The notes under the pieces were generated by a model. That model did not search any database. It saw only the letters and a program-made list of their open reading frames with translations, and was not told the DNA's origin. 64,000 nucleotides of DNA from Pseudomonas fluorescens (GTDB taxonomy: Bacteria > Pseudomonadota > Gammaproteobacteria > Pseudomonadales > Pseudomonadaceae): contig NZ_MOBX01000014.1 of assembly GCF_003732425.1 (NCBI RefSeq), positions 958,723 to 1,022,722 of the forward strand, in the 5' to 3' direction. This document shows, in pieces, positions 15,393 through 23,566 of the stretch (positions within the stretch are counted from its first letter, which is position 1; each line of letters begins with the position of its first letter). Made by a program: the position numbers and the translations under genes.

Positions 15393-17660
15393 ATGAGCTT
15401 CGGCGCCGATGAAGAGATCCTTCAGGATTTCCTGGTTGAGGCCGGCGAGATTCTTGAGCAACTGTCCGAGCAACTGGTCGAGCTGGAAAGCCGCCCGGAT
15501 GACGCAGATCTGCTCAACGCAATTTTTCGCGGTTTCCACACTGTAAAAGGGGGCGCCGGCTTCCTTCAGCTCAACGAGCTGGTGGAGTGCTGTCACATCG
15601 CCGAAAACGTGTTCGACATCCTGCGTAAGGGTGAGCGTCGCGTTGATGCAGAACTGATGGACGTTGTCCTCGAAGCACTGGACGCGGTGAACAGCATGTT
15701 CAGCGAAGTCCGCGAGCGTGCGCCGATCACCGCTGCCACCCCGGAACTGCTGGCCGCCCTGGCGCGTCTGGCCGAACCGCAATCGGCGGACGAAGCTCCG
15801 GCTTCGCCAGTGGCCGAGATGATCGAAGAACTGGTCGTCGAAGGCGACTCGGGCGACATCACCGATAACGAATTTGAACAGCTGCTGGATTCGCTGAATG
15901 CCGTCAAGGCCGAAGCTGAAGCCCCGGCCGCTGCTGCACCTGCGCAAACTGCCGAAGAGGCCGCCAGCGACGAAATCACTGACGCCGAGTTCGAGTCGTT
16001 GCTCGATCAGTTGCACGGCAAAGGCCAGTTCGCGGCGGATGCCGTGGCACCGACCGCATCGGCTCCGGCTGCACCGGCGGCGGGCGACAGCTCGGACATC
16101 ACCGACGACGAATTCGAAGCCCTGCTCGATCAACTGCATGGCAAGGGCAACTTTGCCGTGGATGCGCTGGAATCGGCGATTGCTTCGGCGCCTGCTGCAC
16201 CAGCCGCACCGGTAGCCGCCGCAGCTGGCAGTGATCTGATCAGCGATCACGAGTTCGAATCGCTGCTCGACGAATTGCACGGCAAAGGCAAGTTCACCGA
16301 AGTCGGTACGGCCTCTGCGGGCAGCGCGTCGACCGTCGCCACGCCAGCCGCCAAGGCTCCGGCCGCTGCAGCGCCGAAACCTGCGGCCAAGCCTGAACCG
16401 AAAGCCGAAGCGCCGAAACCGGCCGCCGCTGCTGCACCGGCTCCGGCCCGTGCTCCGGCTGCGCCGCCACCGGAAAAACCGGCGAGCGAAGCCGAAACCA
16501 CCGTGCGGGTCGACACGGCACGTCTCGACGAAATCATGAACATGGTCGGCGAGCTGGTGCTGGTGCGTAACCGTCTGGTGCGCCTGGGCCTCAACAGCGG
16601 CGACGAAGCCATGTCCAAGGCCGTGTCGAATCTCGACGTGGTCACGGCTGACTTGCAGACCGCGGTGATGAAGACCCGGATGCAGCCGATCAAGAAGGTC
16701 TTCGGGCGCTTCCCGCGTCTGGTTCGTGACCTCGCTCGTCAGCTCAAGAAAGAAATCAACCTGGAACTGGTGGGTGAAGAAACCGACCTCGACAAAAACC
16801 TTGTCGAGGCCCTGGCCGACCCGCTAGTCCACTTGGTGCGCAACGCCGTCGACCACGGCATCGAGTCGCCGGAAGAACGCGAAGCCTCGGGCAAGGCCCG
16901 TGGCGGTCGCGTGGTACTGGCAGCTGAGCAAGAGGGCGATCACATCCTGCTGTCGATTTCCGATGACGGCAAAGGCATGGACCCGAACGTCCTGCGTTCA
17001 ATCGCGGTAAAACGCGGTGTGATGGACAAGGACGCGGCCGATCGCCTCAGCGATACCGAGTGCTACAACCTGATCTTCGCCCCGGGTTTCTCGACCAAGA
17101 CCGAGATCTCCGACGTGTCCGGCCGTGGTGTTGGCATGGACGTGGTGAAGACCAAGATTTCCCAGCTCAACGGTTCGATCAACATTTACTCGACCAAGGG
17201 CCAGGGCTCGAAGATCGTCATCAAGGTGCCGCTGACCCTCGCGATCATGCCGACCCTGATGGTGATGCTCGGCAATCAGGCGTTTGCGTTCCCGTTGGTC
17301 AACGTCAACGAAATCTTCCACCTCGACCTGTCGACCACCAACGTCGTCGACGGTCAGGAAGTGGTGATCGTGCGGGACAAGGCGCTGCCATTGTTCTACC
17401 TCAAGCGCTGGCTGGTCAGCTCCGCCGCTCACGAAGAGCAGCGTGAAGGCCACGTGGTGATCCTTTCGGTGGGCACTCAGCGGATCGGCTTCGTCGTCGA
17501 TCAACTGGTCGGTCAGGAAGAAGTGGTCATCAAGCCATTGGGCAAAATGCTCCAGGGCACTCCGGGCATGTCCGGCGCCACCATCACCGGTGACGGCCGT
17601 ATCGCGCTGATTCTCGATGTTCCAAGCATGCTCAAGCGTTACGCCGCACGGCGTATTTGA
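15393..17660 (+). CDS. cheA: Chemotaxis histidine kinase CheA, with four internal short repeats
   Basis: CheA autophosphorylates in response to receptors and passes phosphate to CheY and CheB. The 755-residue product has an HPt domain with the phospho-histidine H49 (FRGFHTVKGG). A long Ala/Pro-rich linker (about 130-370) follows, then dimerisation, the ATPase domain (HLVRNAVDHGIE, ISDDGKGMD, GRGVGMDVVK) and a C-terminal CheW-like domain. The linker holds four spaced copies of a motif of the form ITDxEFExLLDxLHGKGxF, encoded near 15850, 15970, 16096 and 16231. These lie where a P2 docking domain would be expected. It opens a unit that continues with cheB and motCD. Confidence 0.97.
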   Translation: MSFGADEEILQDFLVEAGEILEQLSEQLVELESRPDDADLLNAIFRGFHTVKGGAGFLQLNELVECCHIAENVFDILRKGERRVDAELMDVVLEALDAVNSMFSEVRERAPITAATPELLAALARLAEPQSADEAPASPVAEMIEELVVEGDSGDITDNEFEQLLDSLNAVKAEAEAPAAAAPAQTAEEAASDEITDAEFESLLDQLHGKGQFAADAVAPTASAPAAPAAGDSSDITDDEFEALLDQLHGKGNFAVDALESAIASAPAAPAAPVAAAAGSDLISDHEFESLLDELHGKGKFTEVGTASAGSASTVATPAAKAPAAAAPKPAAKPEPKAEAPKPAAAAAPAPARAPAAPPPEKPASEAETTVRVDTARLDEIMNMVGELVLVRNRLVRLGLNSGDEAMSKAVSNLDVVTADLQTAVMKTRMQPIKKVFGRFPRLVRDLARQLKKEINLELVGEETDLDKNLVEALADPLVHLVRNAVDHGIESPEEREASGKARGGRVVLAAEQEGDHILLSISDDGKGMDPNVLRSIAVKRGVMDKDAADRLSDTECYNLIFAPGFSTKTEISDVSGRGVGMDVVKTKISQLNGSINIYSTKGQGSKIVIKVPLTLAIMPTLMVMLGNQAFAFPLVNVNEIFHLDLSTTNVVDGQEVVIVRDKALPLFYLKRWLVSSAAHEEQREGHVVILSVGTQRIGFVVDQLVGQEEVVIKPLGKMLQGTPGMSGATITGDGRIALILDVPSMLKRYAARRI

Positions 17661-17709
17661 ATCCGGGGCAGCGGGGCGATGATGTCCCGCTGCACCTAAT
17701 GGAGTGTTT

Positions 17710-18846
17710 ATGGCAGTCAAAGTCCTGGTGGTGGACGATTCGGGTTTTTTCCGCCGCCGCGTCTCGGAAATTCTTTCAGCGGATCCGAGCATTCAGGTGG
17801 TCGGCACCGCCACCAACGGTAAAGAGGCGATTGATCAGGCTCTGGCGCTCAAGCCGGACGTGATCACCATGGACTACGAGATGCCGATGATGGACGGCAT
17901 CACGGCCGTGCGGCACATCATGCAGCGCTGCCCGACCCCGGTGTTGATGTTCTCCTCGCTGACGCATGAAGGCGCCCGGGTCACCCTGGATGCACTGGAC
18001 GCTGGCGCGGTGGATTTCCTGCCGAAGAATTTTGAAGACATCTCGCGTAATCCCGAGAAGGTCAAGCAACTGCTGTGCGAAAAGGTCCACAGCATCTCGC
18101 GCAGCAACCGTCGTTTCAGTGCCTACAGCGCGCCTGCGCCTGTGGCTGCACCCGCTCCGACGCCTGCTCCAGCGGCATCAAGCTTCAGCAGCCACAGCAG
18201 CAGCGCGCCGGCACGTCCGGCCCCGGCCCCTGCGCCAACCCGCGCGCCGGCGGCCAGTGCTTCGTCGCCAGCACCAAAACGCAAGGCTTACAAACTGGTC
18301 GCTATCGGTACGTCGACCGGCGGCCCGGTGGCCCTGCAGCGGGTGCTGACCCAGTTGCCGGCGAATTTCCCGGCACCGATCGTGCTGATCCAGCACATGC
18401 CGGCGGCGTTCACCAAGGCCTTCGCCGAGCGTCTCGACAAGCTCTGCCGCATCAGCGTCAAGGAAGCCGAGGATGGCGACATCCTGCGTCCGGGCCTGGC
18501 GTTGCTGGCACCGGGTGGCAAGCAAATGATGATCGACGGCCGTGGTGCGGTGAAAATTCTGCCGGGCGACGAGCGTCTGAACTACAAGCCGTGCGTGGAC
18601 ATCACCTTTGGGTCGGCGGCGAAATCCTACGGCGACAAAGTTCTGGCGGTGGTGTTGACCGGCATGGGCGCCGACGGCCGTGAAGGCGCGCGTCTGCTCA
18701 AGCAGGGCGGCAGCGCGGTGTGGGCACAAGATGAGGCAAGCTGCGTGATCTACGGCATGCCGATGGCCATCGTCAAAGCCGACCTCGCCGACGCGGTATA
18801 CAGCCTCGACGACATCGGCAAGCACATCGTCGAGGCGTGTATCTGA
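17710..18846 (+). CDS. cheB: Receptor methylesterase CheB
   Basis: CheB removes methyl groups from chemoreceptor glutamates when phosphorylated, giving adaptation. The 378-residue product has a receiver domain with phospho-acceptor D55 (VITMDYEMPMMDG), an Ala/Pro/Ser-rich linker (about 135-195), and the esterase domain with catalytic serine in IGTSTGGP (S202), the histidine in IQHMPAAF and the aspartate region MGADGREG. The start is ATG 17710, five bases after GGAG; an upstream in-frame GTG at 17704 overlaps that site. The stop overlaps motC by one base. Confidence 0.97.
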   Translation: MAVKVLVVDDSGFFRRRVSEILSADPSIQVVGTATNGKEAIDQALALKPDVITMDYEMPMMDGITAVRHIMQRCPTPVLMFSSLTHEGARVTLDALDAGAVDFLPKNFEDISRNPEKVKQLLCEKVHSISRSNRRFSAYSAPAPVAAPAPTPAPAASSFSSHSSSAPARPAPAPAPTRAPAASASSPAPKRKAYKLVAIGTSTGGPVALQRVLTQLPANFPAPIVLIQHMPAAFTKAFAERLDKLCRISVKEAEDGDILRPGLALLAPGGKQMMIDGRGAVKILPGDERLNYKPCVDITFGSAAKSYGDKVLAVVLTGMGADGREGARLLKQGGSAVWAQDEASCVIYGMPMAIVKADLADAVYSLDDIGKHIVEACI

Positions 18847-19586
18847 TGGATGTTTTAAGCCTTATCGGGATCATCATGGCGTTCGTCGCCATCATCGGTG
18901 GTAACTACCTTGAGGGTGGTCACCTCGGTGCGCTGGCCAACGGCCCGGCGGCCCTGATCGTACTGGGCGGCACCATCGGTGCCGCACTGCTGCAATCGCC
19001 GATGAGCGCGTTCAAACGCGCCATGCAGATCCTCGCCTGGATTCTGTTTCCGCCCCGGGTCGATCTGGCCGGCGGCATCGATCGCGTCGTCAACTGGAGC
19101 CTCACCGCGCGCAAGGAAGGCCTGCTGGGCCTGGAAGGCGTGGCCGATGCCGAACCCGACAACTACTCGCGCAAAGGCCTGCAATTGCTGGTCGACGGTG
19201 CCGAGCCGGAAGCGATCCGCAGCATCCTCGAAGTGGATTTCTACACCCAGGAAGCCCGCGACATCGAAGCCGCGAAAGTCTTTGAAAGCATGGGCGGCTA
19301 CGCGCCAACCATCGGCATCATCGGTGCGGTGATGGGCCTGATCCACGTGATGGGTAACCTCGCCGATCCGACGCAATTGGGCAGCGGTATCGCCGTGGCG
19401 TTCGTCGCGACCATCTACGGCGTGGCCAGTGCCAACCTGGTTTTGTTGCCGGTGGCGGCCAAGCTGAAGTCAATCGCGTTGCGGCAGTCGCGTTATCGCG
19501 AAATGTTGTTGGAAGGGATCCTGTCGATCGCCGAAGGTGAAAACCCTCGCTCCATTGAGTTGAAGCTGCAAGGCTTCATGGATTAA
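18846..19586 (+). CDS. motC: Flagellar stator protein MotC (MotA family)
   Basis: MotC is the MotA-type proton-channel stator subunit of the second Pseudomonas stator pair. The 246-residue product has four membrane helices (about 1-20, 30-50, 145-170, 180-205). The cytoplasmic loop between helices 2 and 3 interacts with FliG, and the region GGYAPTIGIIGAVMGLIHVM is characteristic of the family. The ATG overlaps the cheB stop (TGATG). motD follows after 12 bases. Confidence 0.96.
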   Translation: MDVLSLIGIIMAFVAIIGGNYLEGGHLGALANGPAALIVLGGTIGAALLQSPMSAFKRAMQILAWILFPPRVDLAGGIDRVVNWSLTARKEGLLGLEGVADAEPDNYSRKGLQLLVDGAEPEAIRSILEVDFYTQEARDIEAAKVFESMGGYAPTIGIIGAVMGLIHVMGNLADPTQLGSGIAVAFVATIYGVASANLVLLPVAAKLKSIALRQSRYREMLLEGILSIAEGENPRSIELKLQGFMD

Positions 19587-19598
19587 GGGAATAACCTC

Positions 19599-20489
19599 AT
19601 GGCTCGTCGTCGCCACCAGGAAGAACACGTCAATCACGAGCGCTGGCTCGTGTCCTACGCGGATTTCATCACGCTGTTGTTCGCGTTCTTCGTGGTGATG
19701 TACTCGATCTCGTCGATCAACGAAGGCAAGTACAAGGTCATTTCCGAAGCGTTGATCGGGGTCTTCACCGACTCCGACCGCTCGCTCAAGCCGATCCCGA
19801 TCGGTGACGAACGACCGAAAACCGTGACCCCTGCAAAGCCGCTGGTCAAGGACGCCGAGCAGGTCGACGCCGGTATCGCCGGCGCCAGCGATCCGCTGAA
19901 AAGCATCGCCGATGACATCAGCGCCGCCTTCGGTGACTTGATCAGCTCCAACCAGATGACCGTGCGCGGCAACGAGTTGTGGGTCGAGATCGAACTCAAC
20001 TCCAGCCTGTTGTTCGGCAGCGGCGACGCCATGCCGAGTGACATCGCCTTCAACATCATCGACAAGGTCGCGGCGATTCTGAAACCGTTCGACAACCCGA
20101 TCCACGTTGAAGGCTTTACTGACGATCAACCGATCCGCACCGCGCAGTACCCGACCAACTGGGAGCTGTCCTCGGCGCGTTCGGCGAGCATCGTGCGCAT
20201 GCTGGCAATGCAGGGCGTCAACCCAGGACGTCTGGCGTCGGTGGGTTACGGTGAGTTTCAGCCGGTGGCCAACAACGCCACCGCTGAGGGCCGCGCGAAG
20301 AACCGTCGCGTGGTGCTGGTGGTGTCGCGAAACCTCGATGTGCGCCGCAGCCTGACCGGTACCGGTACCGCCCATGCGCAACCGGATGCTGCGTTGAAGC
20401 GTGCTGGCACACAAACTGCACCGACCCCGGTCAAGACGCCGGGACGCGAGAGTGCCGTCAATTCTCCGTCACCCGCATTAACACGCTGA
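19599..20489 (+). CDS. motD: Flagellar stator protein MotD (MotB family)
   Basis: MotD pairs with MotC to form a stator anchored to peptidoglycan. The 296-residue product has one N-terminal membrane helix with the conserved proton-binding aspartate in WLVSYADFITLLFAFFVVMY, and a C-terminal OmpA-like peptidoglycan-binding domain (HVEGFTDDQPIRTAQYPTNW, ELSSARSASIVRML, about 165-255). The last 40 residues are low-complexity. Confidence 0.96.
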   Translation: MARRRHQEEHVNHERWLVSYADFITLLFAFFVVMYSISSINEGKYKVISEALIGVFTDSDRSLKPIPIGDERPKTVTPAKPLVKDAEQVDAGIAGASDPLKSIADDISAAFGDLISSNQMTVRGNELWVEIELNSSLLFGSGDAMPSDIAFNIIDKVAAILKPFDNPIHVEGFTDDQPIRTAQYPTNWELSSARSASIVRMLAMQGVNPGRLASVGYGEFQPVANNATAEGRAKNRRVVLVVSRNLDVRRSLTGTGTAHAQPDAALKRAGTQTAPTPVKTPGRESAVNSPSPALTR

Positions 20490-20532
20490 GCTATGTCTCG
20501 GTCGAGCATATCGGCCGGGAGGAACGAACCGA

Positions 20533-21321
20533 ATGAGAGTCTGGGCAGTCGCCAATCAAAAGGGTGGTGTCGGTAAAACCACATCTTCCATCGCTTTAGC
20601 CGGATTGCTGGCCGAGGCGGGCAAGCGCGTGGTTGTGGTCGACCTCGACCCGCACGGCTCGATGACCAGCTATTTCGGCTATGACCCCGACAGCCTGGAA
20701 CACAGCAATTACGATTTGTTTCTGCACAAGGGCAGCGTGCCGCAAGGCCTGCCGGGGCAGTTGCTGTTGTCGACCAGCGATGAACGTATTTCCCTGCTGC
20801 CATCGAGCACCGCACTCGCCACCCTGGAGCGTCAGTCGCCGGGACAAAGTGGTCTGGGCCTGGTAATCGCCAAGAGTCTGGCGCAGCTGTGGCAGGACTT
20901 CGATTACGCGGTGATCGACAGCCCGCCGTTGCTCGGCGTGCTGATGGTCAACGCCCTCGCGGCGAGCCAGCAACTGGTGATCCCGGTGCAAACCGAACAC
21001 CTCGCCGTCAAAGGCCTGGAACGCATGGTCAACACCCTGGCGATGATCAACCGCTCGCGCAAGCAGGCGCTGCCGTTCAGCATCGTGCCGACCCTGTTCG
21101 ATCGCCGTACGCAAGCCTCGATGCACACCTTGCGTGTGCTGCGTGACAAATTCCCAGAGGAAATCTGGCAGGGTTACATCCCGGTCGATACCCGGCTGCG
21201 CGACGCCAGCCGTGCCGGTGTCACGCCTTCGCAATTCGACGGCAAGAGCCGTGGCGTGCTGGCCTACCGTGCGCTGCTCAAGCATCTGTTGGCGCAACAA
21301 CTTGTTCCGCAGGTGGCTTGA
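20533..21321 (+). CDS. parC: ParA-like ATPase ParC, chemosensory array positioning
   Basis: The 262-residue product is a ParA/Soj-type ATPase with Walker A QKGGVGKTTSS (9-19), DLDPHGSMTSYFG and DSPPLLGVLMVNAL. It sits inside the chemotaxis operon next to a CheW-like protein, the same arrangement as Vibrio ParC-ParP, where the pair places chemotaxis arrays at the cell pole and partitions them at division. The function is inferred from this arrangement; it is not a chromosome ParA because no parB is adjacent. Confidence 0.88.
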   Translation: MRVWAVANQKGGVGKTTSSIALAGLLAEAGKRVVVVDLDPHGSMTSYFGYDPDSLEHSNYDLFLHKGSVPQGLPGQLLLSTSDERISLLPSSTALATLERQSPGQSGLGLVIAKSLAQLWQDFDYAVIDSPPLLGVLMVNALAASQQLVIPVQTEHLAVKGLERMVNTLAMINRSRKQALPFSIVPTLFDRRTQASMHTLRVLRDKFPEEIWQGYIPVDTRLRDASRAGVTPSQFDGKSRGVLAYRALLKHLLAQQLVPQVA

Positions 21322-21336
21322 GATGAGGTTGAACCT

Positions 21337-21427
21337 TGTAGGAGCTGCCGCAGGCTGCGATCTTTTGATCTTGCCTGGCGGTACTCCTGAAAAGATCAAA
21401 AGATCGCAGCCTGCGGCAGCTCCTACA
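21337..21427. repeat. REPIN, TGTAGGAGCTGCCGCAGGCTGC class
   Basis: Inverted repeats of about 35 bases (TGTAGGAGCTGCCGCAGGCT... with ATCTTTTGATC inner part) fill almost the whole gap between parC and parP. Transcripts through the operon would fold here into a long hairpin. A related element lies at 43468-43568. Confidence 0.9.
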
Positions 21428-21438
21428 GGGATTTGCAC

Positions 21439-22398
21439 ATGAATCGGCCGATCAAATTGACGTCGAAGCCGCAATTGGCGTTGCAGTCTTATCTGGATAA
21501 TTTGCTGCTGGAAATTCCTGAGGAGCTGCCGCCGGTCATTGAGGCGCAGCCTGAAGTTGTCGAAAGCACCGAAACGCTGGACGAATTCCAGGCCGCAGTG
21601 ATGGAAGAGCAGGCGCGTGATGCGCAGAAGGCTGCCAAACCTGCCGCACCGGTTGTCGCGCCTGCCGCCGCACCGGTTGCCAAGGCACCGGTGGCATTGA
21701 TCGAAGAAGCCGAGCCGGTTCGCGCGTCCGTTTCGACTTTGGCGCCGCTGCTGCAAACCCAATTGCTGAAAATCGCGCCGGAACCGGCGGTGGTCGAATC
21801 GGCCCCGGCTCCAGTTGCACCCGCGCCCGTCGAACAAACGCTGGTCACTCCGCTGGTGGAAGTGCATCTGCCGCCGAGCAACACGCCGCCACCGGTGGAA
21901 ACCGATGGCCGCCCGGCCTGGGCGTCCGAAGCGTTCGAATGCCTGCTGTTCGACGTCGCCGGCCTGACGCTGGCCGTGCCGCTGGTGTGCCTCGGCTCGA
22001 TCTACTCGCTGGCCGGCCACGAGCTGACGCCGCTGTTCGGTCAGCCGGAATGGTTCCTTGGGATTTTGCCGAGCCAGGCCGGCAACCTGAAAGTGTTGGA
22101 CACCGCGCGTTGGGTCATGCCGGATCGCTATCGCGATGACTTCCGTCAGGGCCTGCAGTACGTGATTTCGGTACAAGGTTACGAGTGGGGGCTGGCGGTG
22201 CATCAGGTCAGCCGCTCGTTGCGTCTGGACCCGAATGAAATCAAATGGAGAAGTCACCGGGGTCAGCGGCCATGGCTCGCCGGCACCGTGATTGAGCACA
22301 TGTGTGCATTGCTTGACGTTTCCGCACTGGCCGAGTTGATCGCCAGCGGTGGGGCAAAGCACCTCGGCGGTCACAAGCCGCTACATAAACCGACATAG
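21439..22398 (+). CDS. parP: CheW-domain protein ParP
   Basis: The 319-residue product has a variable, Ala/Pro/Val-rich N-terminal region (about 1-150) and a C-terminal CheW-like domain (about 170-290, FECLLFDVAGLTLAVPLVCL onward). This is the layout of ParP, which links ParC to CheA and stabilises polar arrays in Vibrio. The ATG at 21439 is used; an in-frame TTG six bases earlier is less likely. A REPIN separates it from parC, unlike the tight spacing elsewhere in this operon. Confidence 0.85.
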   Translation: MNRPIKLTSKPQLALQSYLDNLLLEIPEELPPVIEAQPEVVESTETLDEFQAAVMEEQARDAQKAAKPAAPVVAPAAAPVAKAPVALIEEAEPVRASVSTLAPLLQTQLLKIAPEPAVVESAPAPVAPAPVEQTLVTPLVEVHLPPSNTPPPVETDGRPAWASEAFECLLFDVAGLTLAVPLVCLGSIYSLAGHELTPLFGQPEWFLGILPSQAGNLKVLDTARWVMPDRYRDDFRQGLQYVISVQGYEWGLAVHQVSRSLRLDPNEIKWRSHRGQRPWLAGTVIEHMCALLDVSALAELIASGGAKHLGGHKPLHKPT

Positions 22399-22488
22399 CA
22401 GCCGACATAACAATCAGGCGACGGCATTGTTGAATGCCGTCACACAGAACACACACCGCCCAGAGCGGTTTTTTCGAGGGGTCAGGGT

Positions 22489-22974
22489 ATGAGTAGTCAG
22501 GCGACGAATGCAAAAGGTTCTGAAGATCCGATCCTGCAATGGGTGACCTTCAAACTCGACAACGAAACCTACGGCATCAACGTGATGCGCGTACAGGAAG
22601 TGTTGCGCTACACCGAGATCGCTCCGGTGCCAGGCGCGCCGAGCTACGTGCTCGGCATCATCAACCTGCGCGGTAACGTGGTCACCGTGATCGACACCCG
22701 TCAGCGCTTCGGCCTGAACAGCGGCGAGATCAGCGACAACACCCGTATCGTCATCATCGAAGCCGACAAACAAGTCGTCGGCATCATGGTCGACAGCGTG
22801 GCCGAAGTGGTTTACCTGCGTCAGTCGGAAATCGAGACGGCGCCGAACGTCGGTAACGAAGAGTCGGCCAAGTTCATCCAGGGCGTGTGCAACAAGAACA
22901 ACGAGTTGCTGATCCTGGTCGAGCTGGACAAGATGATGAGCGAAGAAGAATGGTCGGAACTGGAGAGCATCTGA
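22489..22974 (+). CDS. cheW: Chemotaxis coupling protein CheW
   Basis: CheW couples receptors to CheA. The 161-residue product is a single CheW domain: WVTFKLDNETYGINVMRVQEVL, the conserved VLGIINLRGNVVTVIDTR, and VVGIMVDSVAEVV. Length is normal. The start ATG follows a GGGTC-type weak site. The next gene's TTG start directly abuts its TGA stop. Confidence 0.97.
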   Translation: MSSQATNAKGSEDPILQWVTFKLDNETYGINVMRVQEVLRYTEIAPVPGAPSYVLGIINLRGNVVTVIDTRQRFGLNSGEISDNTRIVIIEADKQVVGIMVDSVAEVVYLRQSEIETAPNVGNEESAKFIQGVCNKNNELLILVELDKMMSEEEWSELESI

Positions 22975-23367
22975 TTGATCCTCGAGGTTGCGGTCATTGT
23001 CCTGTTCCTCTTCTGGGCAGGCACGCTGGCAATGTTTGTGTCGTACATCAAGGCGCAGCGGTTGATCGCTGCGCAACAGGCCCAAGGCGATGCGCTGCGT
23101 GATCAGCGCATCAAGGACCTGGCCAAGCGTGTCGACGATTACCAGAACGGCAACGTGCGCATGGGCGAAGCCCTGCACGAGTTGCGCGCGGTGGTGAGTC
23201 CGTTGCCGGACAAGATTGTCGCGCTTGAACAACGCGACCCGTCGAGCCTGTCATTCGCCCAGGCGGCGAAACTGGTGGGGATGGGCGCAAGCGTGGATGA
23301 ACTGACTCAGTCCTGCGGCTTGACCCAGGCTGAAGCCGAGTTGATGCGCAAGTTGCACAAGCACTAA
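22975..23367 (+). CDS. DUF2802 membrane-anchored protein
   Basis: The 130-residue product has one N-terminal membrane helix (MILEVAVIVLFLFWAGTLAMF), a coiled-coil stretch (about 25-75) and a C-terminal DUF2802 region with a helix-turn-helix-like pattern (SFAQAAKLVGMGASVDELTQSCGLTQAEAELM). It starts with TTG immediately after the cheW stop. It is a conserved last gene of the Pseudomonas che/mot operon; its role is unknown. The helix-turn-helix-like end may bind protein rather than DNA. Confidence 0.85.
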   Translation: MILEVAVIVLFLFWAGTLAMFVSYIKAQRLIAAQQAQGDALRDQRIKDLAKRVDDYQNGNVRMGEALHELRAVVSPLPDKIVALEQRDPSSLSFAQAAKLVGMGASVDELTQSCGLTQAEAELMRKLHKH

Positions 23368-23388
23368 AAGCAAGATCAAAAAATCGTC

Positions 23389-23459
23389 CGAACGAAGCCT
23401 TCGGCAGCTCCTGCAGGGGATTTACATTCCCCTGCAGGAGCTGCCGAAGGCTTCGTTCG
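23389..23459. repeat. REP-type palindrome after DUF2802, possible terminator
   Basis: Inverted repeats of about 32 bases (CGAACGAAGCCTTCGGCAGC... / reverse complement) with a 7-base loop. It is a compact REP palindrome lying 21 bases after the end of the chemotaxis operon and could form a very stable transcript end, although no T-run follows. Confidence 0.85.
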
Positions 23460-23492
23460 TTTGGCTTTTAATTGAAAGTGCCGTTGGTCGGG

Positions 23493-23510
23493 ACTGTCAG
23501 TTCTGACAGT
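23493..23510. promoter_or_regulatory. Lux-box-like palindrome upstream of the Hvn-like tandem
   Basis: ACTGTCAGTTCTGACAGT, an 18-base palindrome with a central TT, carries the same CTGTCAG-N2-CTGACAG core as the sites at 8092 and 29693. Its centre is about 70 bases upstream of the Hvn-like start. A -10-like CATACT at 23534-23539 lies 35 bases downstream of the centre, placing the box where an activator would overlap a -35 element. Confidence 0.65.
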
Positions 23511-23566
23511 AGATAACAATCTTCGGCTCTTCACATACTCGAGATGAAATCAACTTCATCCAGGGT

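Noticed and set aside
20533..21321. ParA-like gene considered as a chromosome or plasmid partition protein
   Set aside because: There is no parB or parS-like array next to it, and it is embedded in the chemotaxis operon beside a CheW-domain partner.
20596..22374. 592-codon minus-strand frame opposite parC/parP
   Set aside because: It runs through a REPIN palindrome and mirrors two well-supported genes; it has no domain and no ribosome site.
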